Shown: positions 9,559 through 17,667 of the stretch, in pieces | How the letters are laid out: each line of letters starts with the position of its first letter | How positions within the stretch are numbered: position 1 is the stretch's first letter | Source: Roseiarcus sp963753135 | Lineage (GTDB): Bacteria; Pseudomonadota; Alphaproteobacteria; Rhizobiales; Beijerinckiaceae | Direction: 5' to 3' | DNA length: 64,000 nt | Assembly: GCA_963753135.1 (NCBI GenBank) | Contig: CAVWBA010000015.1 | Location: 62,001 to 126,000, forward strand | Position numbers and translations under genes: made by a program | Notes under the pieces: model-generated | Databases searched by the model: none | Told to the model about the DNA's origin: nothing | Seen by the model: the letters and a program-made list of their open reading frames with translations, nothing else

Positions 9559-10805
9559 CGGCGAAAGTCCTTGTCGTCGACGACGAGCCCGACCTTGAGG
9601 ATCTGGTCCGGCAGCGGTTCCGCCGTCAGATCAAAGAGGGTTCGATCGCATTCGGGTTCGCGCGCGATGGCGTGGAGGCCTTGGGCGTGCTTGCCGAGCA
9701 AGGCGATTTCGACATGGTCGTCTCCGACATCAACATGCCGCGCATGGACGGACTGACGCTGCTCGCCAAGCTGCAAGAAGAGGCGACGAAGTTTTCGACC
9801 GTGATCGTCTCGGCTTACGGCGACATGGCCAATATTCGCACCGCCATGAACCGGGGCGCGTTCGACTTCCTGACGAAGCCGATCGACTTCACCGACTTCG
9901 AGGCCACGCTCCGCAAGACGATCGCCCATGTCGCCCATCTCAAGGACGCGCGTCAGCGCCAGGCGGAAGCCGAGCGTGCGCATGCGTCGCTGTCGCGCTA
10001 TTTCTCGCCCAACCTCGCGCGCAGTCTCGCGGGCGAGCAGAACGCGCTCGCGCCCGGCGGCGAGCGACGCGAGATCGCCACTCTGTTCACCGACATCGCC
10101 GGATTTACGCCGCTGGTCGAATTGCTCGATCCCAAACAGCTCGCGGAGTTGCTCAGCGGCTATCTCGAAGGCATGACCGAGGTCGTATTCGCCCATGAGG
10201 GCACGGTCGCGAAGATCATCGGCGACGCGATCCATGTGCTGTTCGGCGCGCCCGCCGATCAGCCCGACGCTTCGAGCCGGGCGATCGCCTGCGCGCTCGC
10301 GCTCGACGCGCACGCCGAACTCTATCGGCAGGAGTGGATCGCGCGCGGCGCGGCCCTCGGCGTCACGCGCGTCGGCGTTCACGCCGGGCCTGCCATCGTC
10401 GGCAATTTCGGCGGCGGCCGGCTCTACGACTACACGGCTTACGGCGACACCATCAACACGGCGGCGCGCCTCGAGGCCGCGAACAAGCAACTCGGCACGC
10501 GCATCTGCGTCAGCGCCGCCGCGGCCGATCGCGCGGAAGGCTTTGTCGGCCGCCCGGTCGGCGATCTTCTGCTCAGGGGGCGGACCGAGCCGATGCGGGT
10601 GTTCGAGCCGCTGCGGCCCGAGGAGCGCAAAAGCCGCCACGCCTTGGCCTATGCCGACGCCTTCTTAAAGCTAGAGGCGCGCGATCCAGCCGCGCTCGCC
10701 GCCTTCGCCGCCTTGGTCGGCGAATCCCCGGCGGACGCGCTTGCGCAGTACCACTTGAGGCGACTGCTCAACGGGGAAAGCGGAACGCGAATCGAAATGG
10801 CATAG
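9555..10805 (+). CDS. Response regulator with class III adenylate/guanylate cyclase output
   Basis: A 416-residue two-domain protein. Residues 1-125 are a receiver (VVDDEPDLEDLV, VVSDINMPRMDG with the phosphoacceptor Asp, VSAYGD, FLTKPIDF). After a coiled-coil link (RQRQAEAERAHASLSRYFSP) comes a class III nucleotidyl cyclase domain: metal-binding Asp in LFTDIAGFTPL, second Asp in KIIGDAIHVLFG, and YTAYGDTINTAARLE near the active-site end. Phosphorylation by the multi-GAF kinase upstream probably controls cyclic nucleotide synthesis. Whether it makes cAMP or cGMP cannot be decided here. The ATG overlaps the stop of the preceding receiver gene. Confidence 0.85.
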   Translation: MTAKVLVVDDEPDLEDLVRQRFRRQIKEGSIAFGFARDGVEALGVLAEQGDFDMVVSDINMPRMDGLTLLAKLQEEATKFSTVIVSAYGDMANIRTAMNRGAFDFLTKPIDFTDFEATLRKTIAHVAHLKDARQRQAEAERAHASLSRYFSPNLARSLAGEQNALAPGGERREIATLFTDIAGFTPLVELLDPKQLAELLSGYLEGMTEVVFAHEGTVAKIIGDAIHVLFGAPADQPDASSRAIACALALDAHAELYRQEWIARGAALGVTRVGVHAGPAIVGNFGGGRLYDYTAYGDTINTAARLEAANKQLGTRICVSAAAADRAEGFVGRPVGDLLLRGRTEPMRVFEPLRPEERKSRHALAYADAFLKLEARDPAALAAFAALVGESPADALAQYHLRRLLNGESGTRIEMA

Positions 10806-11212
10806 GTGCGGCCGGGGCGCGAGCGGCGTATCTGCCTCACTGTCGACTGGCAATTGCGGGCGGAATGCGGACAACGTACAAATCGGCAGCAAGGTCCGGT
10901 CGCGACGTATTGCAGACGTAGCAGACCACGGTACTGGACGCCTCGATTGGGCGGGAAGCGCACCTACAGGGGTCGCCTCGGGAAGGGCCGAAAGGCGTGC
11001 GAAAGCGGTCATTCCAATGCGCGCCAGCGGTTCGCCCACGACAGTCCGACGCCCAAAGCAATAGGTAGTTCTACTCATTGCGGGCTTGACCGGGTCATGT
11101 ACACCGTACTAGCAAGGTGAAAAATGGGTTGGGAAAACTCCATTAGTCGAATGTGGTATTATTTTGCCTGTTTCAGAAAACAATCGTTTCCGCCATTGGA
11201 CAGGGAGTCGGG
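10806..11212. other. Intergenic region before the polysaccharide cluster
   Basis: About 400 bp with no convincing gene. CAGGGAG at 11201-11207 is the ribosome binding site of the glycosyltransferase gene. I see no repeat or terminator. Confidence 0.4.
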
Positions 11213-12073
11213 ATGCGTAGCCATGGTAGCAGGGCCGTGTCGATAGACGTCTCTGTCGTCATTCCGACGTTTCGCCGGCCGGCCTTGCTCCGCGAGGCGA
11301 TTGGGAGCGTGCGCGCGCAGAAGGGCGCCACGGTCGAGTTGATCGTCGTCGACGACAGCCCCGAGGGTTCCGCCGCCGCTGTGGCCGGCGAGTTTGGCGA
11401 TACGGTGCGTTACTTTAAGAATCCGAAGCCCACTGGCGGCTTTCCGAGCATCGTGCGCAATCTCGGCTGGACATTGTCCCGCGGCCGGTTCGTGCACTTT
11501 CTCGACGACGACGATCTCGTGCCTGAGGGTCATTACGCAGCCGCGATCGCCGCCTTCGACGCTCATCCCGGCGTTGGCGTCGTGTTCGGCCGAGTCGAAC
11601 CTTTTGGCGACGCGCCCGAGGCGCAGATGCGCGGTGAACGCGCATTCTTCCTTAAGGCAGCGCGGCGCGCCATGGTGTGTAGCCGGCTGGGGCCCCGTCT
11701 CGGCTTCGCAGCGGGAATGATTTTCAATCAAACCCTGCTGGTCTGCGGCGCCGCCTTGATCCGTCGCGACTGCGTGCAGCGTCTCGGGGGTTTCGACTCC
11801 GAAATCCAGCTCGGCGAAGACGTCGATTTCTTCGGCCGCGCTATGCGCGAGTTCGGCGCCCACCTCCTTGACCGGACGACATTGCACTACCGGATTGGCA
11901 GCCCGTCCCTGATGCATGCCCCTGTGCTGAGCGAGCACGAGATCCAGCAGCATCGCGCCGGCGCGCGGCGAATGGCGGTCAAGTACCGAAGCGAACGCGG
12001 GCGCTTTGAGTTCTACGCGATGAAAGGATTGTCCCGCCTGGTGTTGACTCCTTGTACCACAATATTGCGCTAG
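11213..12073 (+). CDS. Family 2 glycosyltransferase
   Basis: A 286-residue GT-A fold enzyme. The nucleotide-sugar site is visible at the N-terminus (VSVVIPTFRRPALLREAI), the base-contact Asp pair (IVVDDSPEG), and the metal-binding motif (FVHFLDDDDLVPEGHY). A conserved acidic segment (GGFDSEIQLGEDVDFFGRAM) provides the likely catalytic base. No membrane helix is obvious. ATG 11213 is preferred over the upstream in-frame start because CAGGGAG precedes it. The gene overlaps the CelD-like gene by 22 bp, and with the flippase forms a three-gene surface-polysaccharide cluster. Donor and acceptor are unknown. Confidence 0.85.
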   Translation: MRSHGSRAVSIDVSVVIPTFRRPALLREAIGSVRAQKGATVELIVVDDSPEGSAAAVAGEFGDTVRYFKNPKPTGGFPSIVRNLGWTLSRGRFVHFLDDDDLVPEGHYAAAIAAFDAHPGVGVVFGRVEPFGDAPEAQMRGERAFFLKAARRAMVCSRLGPRLGFAAGMIFNQTLLVCGAALIRRDCVQRLGGFDSEIQLGEDVDFFGRAMREFGAHLLDRTTLHYRIGSPSLMHAPVLSEHEIQQHRAGARRMAVKYRSERGRFEFYAMKGLSRLVLTPCTTILR

Positions 12074-13284
12074 GCCGACTCACAGTCGAGCGACTGCGGG
12101 GGCCCGAGGCGCTTGACGCCATTACCGCGGAGTGGGAGCTGCTCGATCGTCAGATCGCGCCGCGCACCCCGTTTACATCTTCGTCATGGATAAGTTCCTG
12201 GTGGAAGCACTTTTCCCGCCATCGGCAGATGCTGTTCCATGACGAGTTCTTCTGTCACGTCGTGCGGGGTGACAACGGGTCGCTCGTCGCCGTCGCTCCG
12301 CTGATGCTCACCTCGGTTCCCGGCATCGGGCCGCCAGCAGTACGGATGTTGCAGTTCTTCGGCGTCGATCCAGCCCTGACTGAGATCCGTGGCGTGATTT
12401 GTAGCCCAGAGAATCACGCGCCAGTGGTCGAGGCGCTGGTCGAGCATTTCCTCGCCCGCCCCAACGAATGGGACGTGTTCCGATGGGCAGGCCTACGGCA
12501 TCCCGCCAACACCTACTGCGCGCACCGCCCGTCGAGGGCCTTCATAGCCAGGGAGGATCTGCCGGATTTTGTTCTCGACCTGCCCAAGAGCTGGAACGAT
12601 CTTCGCCTGCAGGTCTCCTCCAACATGCGCAAGAACCTGCGAAAGTGCTACGAGTTTCTCGAACGAGACGGCCTTGAGGTTGGGTTCCGCGTGACCGAGC
12701 GGCCAGAAGCCGTCGGGGCGGCCCTGACGCGGTTCCTCGCGCTGCACGCGGCGCGCGCGGAGGCAGCCGGCATGATTTTCCACCCCGACAAATTCGCGCG
12801 AGCCCGCGAGCGCGGCTTTTTCGCCGACTCTCTGCAGCGTGCGGCGCACCGTGGCGAACTCAGGATTTTCGAATTGGAAATCGCCGGCGTTGTGGTGGCA
12901 AGCCGGGTTTCGTTCCTCCTCGCCTCTGACCTGTACCTGTACTTCGCGGGTTACGATCCAGCCTGGAAGAGCTATAGCGTGATGACAGTGCTGATGAGTG
13001 AGGTGATCAAATGGGCGTTTGCGCACGGGGTCGAGCGGGTCAACCTGTCCACCGGTCGCGACCAGTCGAAGGAGCGCTGGAAGCCGCGTGAGGTGCTGTT
13101 CGGTAGCGCGGTCCAGATATCGCCGACCTGGCGGGCTCGAGCGGCGTTCGGACCGTTCCGCGCCTACGAGGCGTTTGGCCGAGCCAGAGCTAAGGCCGCT
13201 GCACGCAAGGGAGGCGGAAACCAGCCGCCGACAAGCGCGGCTCAGGGGTCGTCGACCCCGCCGGTCGCGAGCGCCAGGTTATGA
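12052..13284 (+). CDS. CelD/BcsL-like GNAT-fold acyltransferase
   Basis: A 410-residue protein of the acetyltransferase group found in cellulose and exopolysaccharide loci (CelD/BcsL, FemAB-like double GNAT fold). Recognisable parts are WELLDRQIAPRTPFTSSSW near the start, SSNMRKNLRKCYEFLER in the middle, and the acceptor-domain core VVASRVSFLLASDLYLYFAG followed by the helix after YSVMTVLMSEVIKWA. These proteins are thought to decorate polysaccharide or lipid-linked sugars with acyl or aminoacyl groups. The reading frame begins at TTG 12052 inside the end of the glycosyltransferase gene; no ATG lies early enough, so the start is uncertain. The C-terminus is basic and proline/serine-rich. Confidence 0.75.
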   Translation: MYHNIALGRLTVERLRGPEALDAITAEWELLDRQIAPRTPFTSSSWISSWWKHFSRHRQMLFHDEFFCHVVRGDNGSLVAVAPLMLTSVPGIGPPAVRMLQFFGVDPALTEIRGVICSPENHAPVVEALVEHFLARPNEWDVFRWAGLRHPANTYCAHRPSRAFIAREDLPDFVLDLPKSWNDLRLQVSSNMRKNLRKCYEFLERDGLEVGFRVTERPEAVGAALTRFLALHAARAEAAGMIFHPDKFARARERGFFADSLQRAAHRGELRIFELEIAGVVVASRVSFLLASDLYLYFAGYDPAWKSYSVMTVLMSEVIKWAFAHGVERVNLSTGRDQSKERWKPREVLFGSAVQISPTWRARAAFGPFRAYEAFGRARAKAAARKGGGNQPPTSAAQGSSTPPVASARL

Positions 13285-13428
13285 GACAGCGGAGTGAGCT
13301 CGAGCGGGCGTCTTGGACCAGTCGGGCGCACTCAGCGACCATACCGGCGCCGTCTTCTGCTTCCAGTGTGATCCCGAATCCGCTCCTCAGCGCGTCCGCT
13401 CCCCTCCAAGCAGCGCCGGTCTTGATAC

Positions 13429-14868
13429 ATGGGGATTAGGCTTTCGTCACTCTCATCGGTGAGCTGGGTGACTGTTGAGAAAATCACCCAGCAGGCGCTG
13501 TGGCTTGTGCTCTTCAGCATTCTCGCTCCGATTCTAGGGCCGGGCGCATATGGCGAGTTCGCTATCGTCATGGTGTTCATCGGCTTTTGCGAGCTCGTCC
13601 TCGGTGATGGAATGGTCGAGGTCCTCGTGACGCTCGTCGAGTTCGAGCAGCAGCACGTGGGCCTGACCAATCTGGTCGCCGGACTGGCCGCCCTCGGGCT
13701 CGGTCTGCTGCTCTGCTGCTTAGCCCCGGCGATCGGCGCGCTGTTCCACAACGATCACATTCGGCCACTGATGATGGCGTTGGCGCCGCTGCCGCTGCTC
13801 TCGTTCCTTTCGGCCGCGCCAATGGCCATGCTGCAGCGGGACATGCGGTTCCGGCGGATCGCGACCCGCTCAATCGTAAGTCTGGCGCTGGGCGGCGCTG
13901 CTGGGATTGGGGCCGCCATCGCGGGGGGTGGCGTCTGGGCGCTGGCGCTGCAGGTGTTGGTGCAGCGGAGCGTCGAGGTCGTCATCGCCTGGGCGTCGGT
14001 GCCGCTGCGCTTCCGATTCGTCTGGTCCCACCGGCATTTCGACCAAATGCGGTCCATTGCCATCAACATCTTCACCGCCCGCGCGATGTTCTACGCGAGC
14101 GGGCAGATCCCCCGCCTCGTGCTGGGCTATGTGCTCGGCCCAGTGCAGGTCGGGCTGTTTACGCTGGCCGGTCGGTTTGTTGACATGATTATGTTCACGA
14201 TGGTGTTTCCACGCGTCTCTGTGGGTCGACTCGAGCTCAGGACATTGCCGAGCGGCAGCCCTGAGTTTGCACGTGTCTTTGCGGCGATGGTGCGCGACGT
14301 TGCGCTCGTCGGGGCGCCGCTGCTTTTGGGAGCGGCGGCCGTAATGCCGGAGCTCTACCGGATATGGCTCGATCCGCGCTGGCTTCCCGGCGTGGCGCCG
14401 GCGCAGCTCCTGCTGCTCGGCGGTCCGCCGCTCGCGCTGGTCTATTGCTTCGACGCCGCCATGCTCGGCGCGCGTTTGCCTGCGGCGTTCAGCCGAACCT
14501 CGACGATCCAAGCCCTGACCACAGCCGCGACCGTGCTGTTCGCCAGCCCGTTCGGCCTCAATGCCGCCTGCGTCGCCCTGCTGCTCCGGAGCTGGGCGCT
14601 ACTGCCGCTCTACGTCGTGTGGGTAGCGCGCGGGTGCGGGCTCCCCGGAGCCGCTTATCTCCGGCTGCCGCTGCGCCTATTCGCCGGGGCGGCGCTTATG
14701 GCTGCGGCTGTGTATTTGCCCGTCTGGCGCCCGGAGGGGATCGACCAAAGGCTCGTGTTAGTCGGACTGATTTTCCTCGGCGCGCTCTCCTACGGCGCTT
14801 TCTGCTACGGCTTCGCGCGACGGGAATTGCGCGCGTTCCTAGCCGAACTCGTGGTGCGTCAAGCGTGA
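13429..14868 (+). CDS. Wzx-like lipopolysaccharide/exopolysaccharide flippase
   Basis: A 479-residue integral membrane protein with about 12 hydrophobic segments spread along its length, resembling the MOP superfamily polysaccharide transporters (Wzx/RfbX, polysacc_synt_3 group). The N-terminus (SSVSWVTVEKITQQALWLV) and the LGPGAYGEFAIVMVF segment are typical of the first two helices. It would move undecaprenyl-linked repeat units across the inner membrane. With the upstream GT2 and CelD-like genes it makes a compact surface glycan module; no polymerase is seen in the window. Confidence 0.8.
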   Translation: MGIRLSSLSSVSWVTVEKITQQALWLVLFSILAPILGPGAYGEFAIVMVFIGFCELVLGDGMVEVLVTLVEFEQQHVGLTNLVAGLAALGLGLLLCCLAPAIGALFHNDHIRPLMMALAPLPLLSFLSAAPMAMLQRDMRFRRIATRSIVSLALGGAAGIGAAIAGGGVWALALQVLVQRSVEVVIAWASVPLRFRFVWSHRHFDQMRSIAINIFTARAMFYASGQIPRLVLGYVLGPVQVGLFTLAGRFVDMIMFTMVFPRVSVGRLELRTLPSGSPEFARVFAAMVRDVALVGAPLLLGAAAVMPELYRIWLDPRWLPGVAPAQLLLLGGPPLALVYCFDAAMLGARLPAAFSRTSTIQALTTAATVLFASPFGLNAACVALLLRSWALLPLYVVWVARGCGLPGAAYLRLPLRLFAGAALMAAAVYLPVWRPEGIDQRLVLVGLIFLGALSYGAFCYGFARRELRAFLAELVVRQA

Positions 14869-15024
14869 TGTTGGCCGGCCGACGCCCCCACCCAAAGTCC
14901 GCTTTCTCTTGCTTCCCGCCCATTCGTATGCGCAATCTGGAAGGCAGCAAAGGGTCGAGTTGACCGGTTCGCCAAGTCGTCGGCGAGTGACCGTTGTTTG
15001 CGCTAAGCGGTCCTCTCGGTCCCC

Positions 15025-15113
15025 TTGGAGCGTTGTCGCGGCGACGATAGCTCGCAGGTCGGGCAGGCGCTCGTCAGTGCTCGACGCCTTACTCGGTTGA
15101 ACAGGCGGACCCC
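15025..15113 (+). pseudogene. 3' fragment of a small conserved gene (copy of the 30.7 kb gene)
   Basis: This segment encodes WSVVAATIARRSGRRSSVLDALLG and a stop. The minus-strand gene at 30698-30916 ends in WSVVAATIARRSGTRSSVLDALFG. DNA similarity covers about 88 bp with roughly nine differences and goes about 13 bp past the stop codon, so this is duplicated DNA rather than a shared protein motif. Upstream of 15025 the similarity stops and the in-frame sequence looks unlike a real protein. Confidence 0.55.
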
Positions 15114-15164
15114 GGAGATCCGCAGCCGCGTGGCGCGGCGGATCGTCCACCGCGCAAGCGAGAG

Positions 15165-15187
15165 GGCGGCTTTCGGGCCGCCTTTTT
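15165..15187 (+). terminator. Rho-independent terminator
   Basis: GGCGGC-TTTCGG-GCCGCC followed by five T. It lies after the duplicated gene end and may terminate transcription from the polysaccharide cluster. Confidence 0.75.
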
Positions 15188-15272
15188 GTTTGCCGTGTGA
15201 CGACCGTCACGGCGCTCTTTGGCGAGTTTCCCTAAACCGGCGCCACGCCCAACCTCCCACGGGCGCCAACTT

Positions 15273-15304
15273 GCCCCGCGCCCCGTATTTGCGCGGGGCT
15301 TTTT
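15273..15304 (+). terminator. Second Rho-independent terminator
   Basis: An 8-bp GC stem (GCCCCGCG / CGCGGGGC), an 11-nt loop and five T. It stands about 90 bp after the first terminator with no gene between them. Confidence 0.7.
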
Positions 15305-15486
15305 ACCTGCCTCCAGCTCCTATGACAGAGCTTTGCTTCCTTCACCATCTGCTAGCCGGCGCAGCTTTTCCAGGTTGACGCTATGGCCGTCTGCGTCAAC
15401 AACGGGAAGACCATTGCCTCACAGCCATCAAATGTGAGATTAGCTAGCCGCATAGGGCATCCCATAGCTGGAAAACGGAGGCTATC

Positions 15487-16002
15487 GTGAACGCCAACAA
15501 CCTCGACGCCCTCATTACTGCTGACACCCTAACCCACGGTAGGACCCCCTCAATCAACTCCATCACCCTCGCGGAGGCCCTGAAGGTAAGTCACGACCGC
15601 GTCCTCGCATGTGCTGTACTGGCCAAGCAGGAAGCCCTCCGCATCGTATTCACCACTGGTCCACGCGACCCCGAACGCGCCTCCGCAACCACCATCTGGG
15701 AGGCCTTCAAGGACGGCATGCATGATGACGATGGGACCATCGATATCGCCCGTGCTGGCGTGCTGGCGCTCTTTGGCTTGCGCCTGGGTGGTCGCCCGAT
15801 TGGTAGGATGCTTCCTCCCGCCGCCCTGACCGAACTCATCGCTGCCTTCGACAGGGCCGAGCAAGCGGCCGTGAAGAGGATGCTGGAGGACGCGTTGAGC
15901 GTCCCTAAGTGGGAAGCCGAGATGATGGATTGGGTGCGACAGGTCGAGGACAATGAGGCTGACGAGATGGAGGAAAAGTTCCAAGCAAGCCTTCGCAGCT
16001 GA
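15487..16002 (+). CDS. Hypothetical protein, 171 residues
   Basis: Start GTG 15487 is supported by GGAGG five bases upstream. The product is mostly helical and acidic at the end (VRQVEDNEADEMEEKF), with a middle segment VLALFGLRLGGRPIGRMLPP. I recognise no domain. A possible helix-turn-helix-like stretch (SITLAEALKVSHDRVLACAVLAKQ) near residue 25 is weak evidence for DNA binding. It is isolated between the terminators and an intergenic repeat, which suggests accessory DNA. Confidence 0.55.
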   Translation: MNANNLDALITADTLTHGRTPSINSITLAEALKVSHDRVLACAVLAKQEALRIVFTTGPRDPERASATTIWEAFKDGMHDDDGTIDIARAGVLALFGLRLGGRPIGRMLPPAALTELIAAFDRAEQAAVKRMLEDALSVPKWEAEMMDWVRQVEDNEADEMEEKFQASLRS

Positions 16003-16651
16003 CGGCAGGCGGCTTAAGGCCGCCCAGGCGAGCGCCGGCAATCGGCGACGATCTGATTCCTGCGTTTGATCGAGATAAAGGGCCAATCCACTGAGCGGGG
16101 CGGACTGGCGAGGCTTCGGCCCGATGTCTGCGGCCGTTAGTGCCTGCTTGAATACGAAAGTTCACGATTCTCCTGTACGCCCCAGCTGGGTCGTCTGACA
16201 CCGTAGTGAGGCGCCTGGGTTTATCTAGATGAATCGCGAGAGTTAAAGGTACTCTCCGGTCATTGCCTAAAGCAGAAATTCATGCTATAGATTTGAATTA
16301 GCCGCATCGAGGCGCCGCGCCCGAACCCTAGGGCTTGGTAAAGGAAGGTAGGTGTGCGCGTGGGCCATCGTGACACAATCTTGGACGCGAGTTGAGGGCG
16401 AGCGAGATTTTTTTATTTTTTCCTCTGTAACCCTCTGATAAGTCCGGATTCGGCCAAGAAAATAAAAGGAAATAAAAGCGATTTTGCTTGTTTTTATTTG
16501 GACTTCCTGGCGCCTTGCTCGCCTTTCGGTTGTATTCACGGGCGCGAGCCTGAGCCAGCGTCCCGCGTCTTGACCCCCGCGCCGCCAGTCCCCGAGGCGG
16601 CGATCGATCGGAGGCTCGCTGTCCGAGCCCATTTGGAGTACTGGGGCGGCC
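16003..16651. other. Intergenic region containing repeat copy A
   Basis: About 650 bp with no convincing gene. It holds one copy of a dispersed AT-rich repeat (16405-16500). A local AT-rich stretch near 16200-16310 has no recognisable element. Confidence 0.45.
16405..16500 (-). repeat. Dispersed intergenic repeat, copy A
   Basis: On the minus strand: an AT-rich inverted repeat (AAATAAAA with TTTTATTT), then a conserved core (CCGAATCCGGACTTATCAGA then GGGTTAC), then a run of A and T ending AAAAAAATC. Copies B, C and D at 27.3, 51.2 and 57.0 kb share the core. Confidence 0.7.
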
Positions 16652-17563
16652 ATGCTCGAAGGCCTCCCGCCGAACAACGCCGCCCATAGGCTGCGGCTCG
16701 TCAGCGACGAGCGCCGCGCCCGCGCCGTCGCCGACCTCATCTTCGAGAGCTTCGAGCCGGCCGAGGCCGCCTCGACCGCGTTCGAGACCGATGATTCCTG
16801 GCCCGGCGGCGGCAAAGCGTGGCTCATGGAGGCCTATTTCGCTCACGCCCCGGACGAGGCGGCGCTCCGGGCTCTGATCGCCGCCGCTTCCGACGACGCG
16901 ACCGCCGGCGCGGCGACCTTTGGCCTCACCGAGAAGCAGGACTGGGTCGCCAACTCGCTGGCCGGCTTGAAGCCGGTTCGGGCCGGGCGCTTTCTCGTTC
17001 ATGGGCGCCACGACCGGGCGCGGATCCAAGCGAATGACGTCGCGATCGAGATCGAGGCGGGGCTCGCCTTCGGCACCGGCCATCATGGCACGACCCGCGG
17101 CTGCCTCCTGCATTTCGACCGGCTGCTCAAGCGGCGGAGGCCCGCCCATGTGCTCGATGTCGGCTGCGGCGCGGGCGTCTTGGCCATCGCCGCCGCCAAG
17201 GTCCTCAAGCGCAGGATCTCGCTCGGCGACATCGATCCCGTGGCGGTCGGCGTCGCCAACGCCAATGCGCGCCTGAACGGCGTCGGCGCTTTCTGCCGGG
17301 CGGTCGTCTCGCGCGGGGTCGAGAGCGCCGCGTTGCGCGAGGGCGCGCCTTACGACCTCGTGTTCGCCAACATCCTGGCGAAGCCCTTGCGGCTGCTCGC
17401 ACCGTCGCTCGCCGCGGTCATGAGCGCGGACGGCGAGGCCATCGTCTCCGGCCTGCTTCTTGCTGACGTTGCGGGCGTGTTAGCGTCCTGGCGGGCGCAG
17501 CGATTTCATCTCGTCGAGAGGATCGACCTCGAAGGTTGGGCGAGCCTCAGATTGCGGCCGTGA
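16652..17563 (+). CDS. prmA: Ribosomal protein L11 methyltransferase
   Basis: PrmA trimethylates ribosomal protein L11 using S-adenosylmethionine. The 303-residue product has the family's substrate-recognition N-terminus, then the signature AFGTGHHGTTRGCLLHFD, motif I of the SAM fold (VLDVGCGAGVLAIAAAK), the acidic residue after motif II (LGDIDPVAV) and the catalytic-loop equivalent DLVFANILAKPLRLLAP. Length is normal. The gene lies directly upstream of zwf. Confidence 0.93.
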   Translation: MLEGLPPNNAAHRLRLVSDERRARAVADLIFESFEPAEAASTAFETDDSWPGGGKAWLMEAYFAHAPDEAALRALIAAASDDATAGAATFGLTEKQDWVANSLAGLKPVRAGRFLVHGRHDRARIQANDVAIEIEAGLAFGTGHHGTTRGCLLHFDRLLKRRRPAHVLDVGCGAGVLAIAAAKVLKRRISLGDIDPVAVGVANANARLNGVGAFCRAVVSRGVESAALREGAPYDLVFANILAKPLRLLAPSLAAVMSADGEAIVSGLLLADVAGVLASWRAQRFHLVERIDLEGWASLRLRP

Positions 17564-17667
17564 AATCGCCGGTCCGCCGGCATCAAGGGCCTGTCGCGTT
17601 TCTGTCAAGCGGACGCGACAAAGTGGCGGCGAACGTGCGGCTTCAGGGGCGAGGGCGGGAGAGCGGA

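Larger units (their letters stand above)
14869..15486. other. Intergenic region with a duplicated gene end and two terminators
   Basis: This stretch holds an 89-bp copy of the end of a small gene found at 30.7 kb (15025-15113) and two strong hairpin terminators (15165 and 15273). I see no intact gene. Confidence 0.5.

Noticed and set aside
9162..10805. A fusion of two receivers and a cyclase in one protein
   Set aside because: Continuous reading arises only because of the indel near 9456; the repaired first receiver ends at 9558 with an ATGA overlap, and both ends then match normal receiver families.
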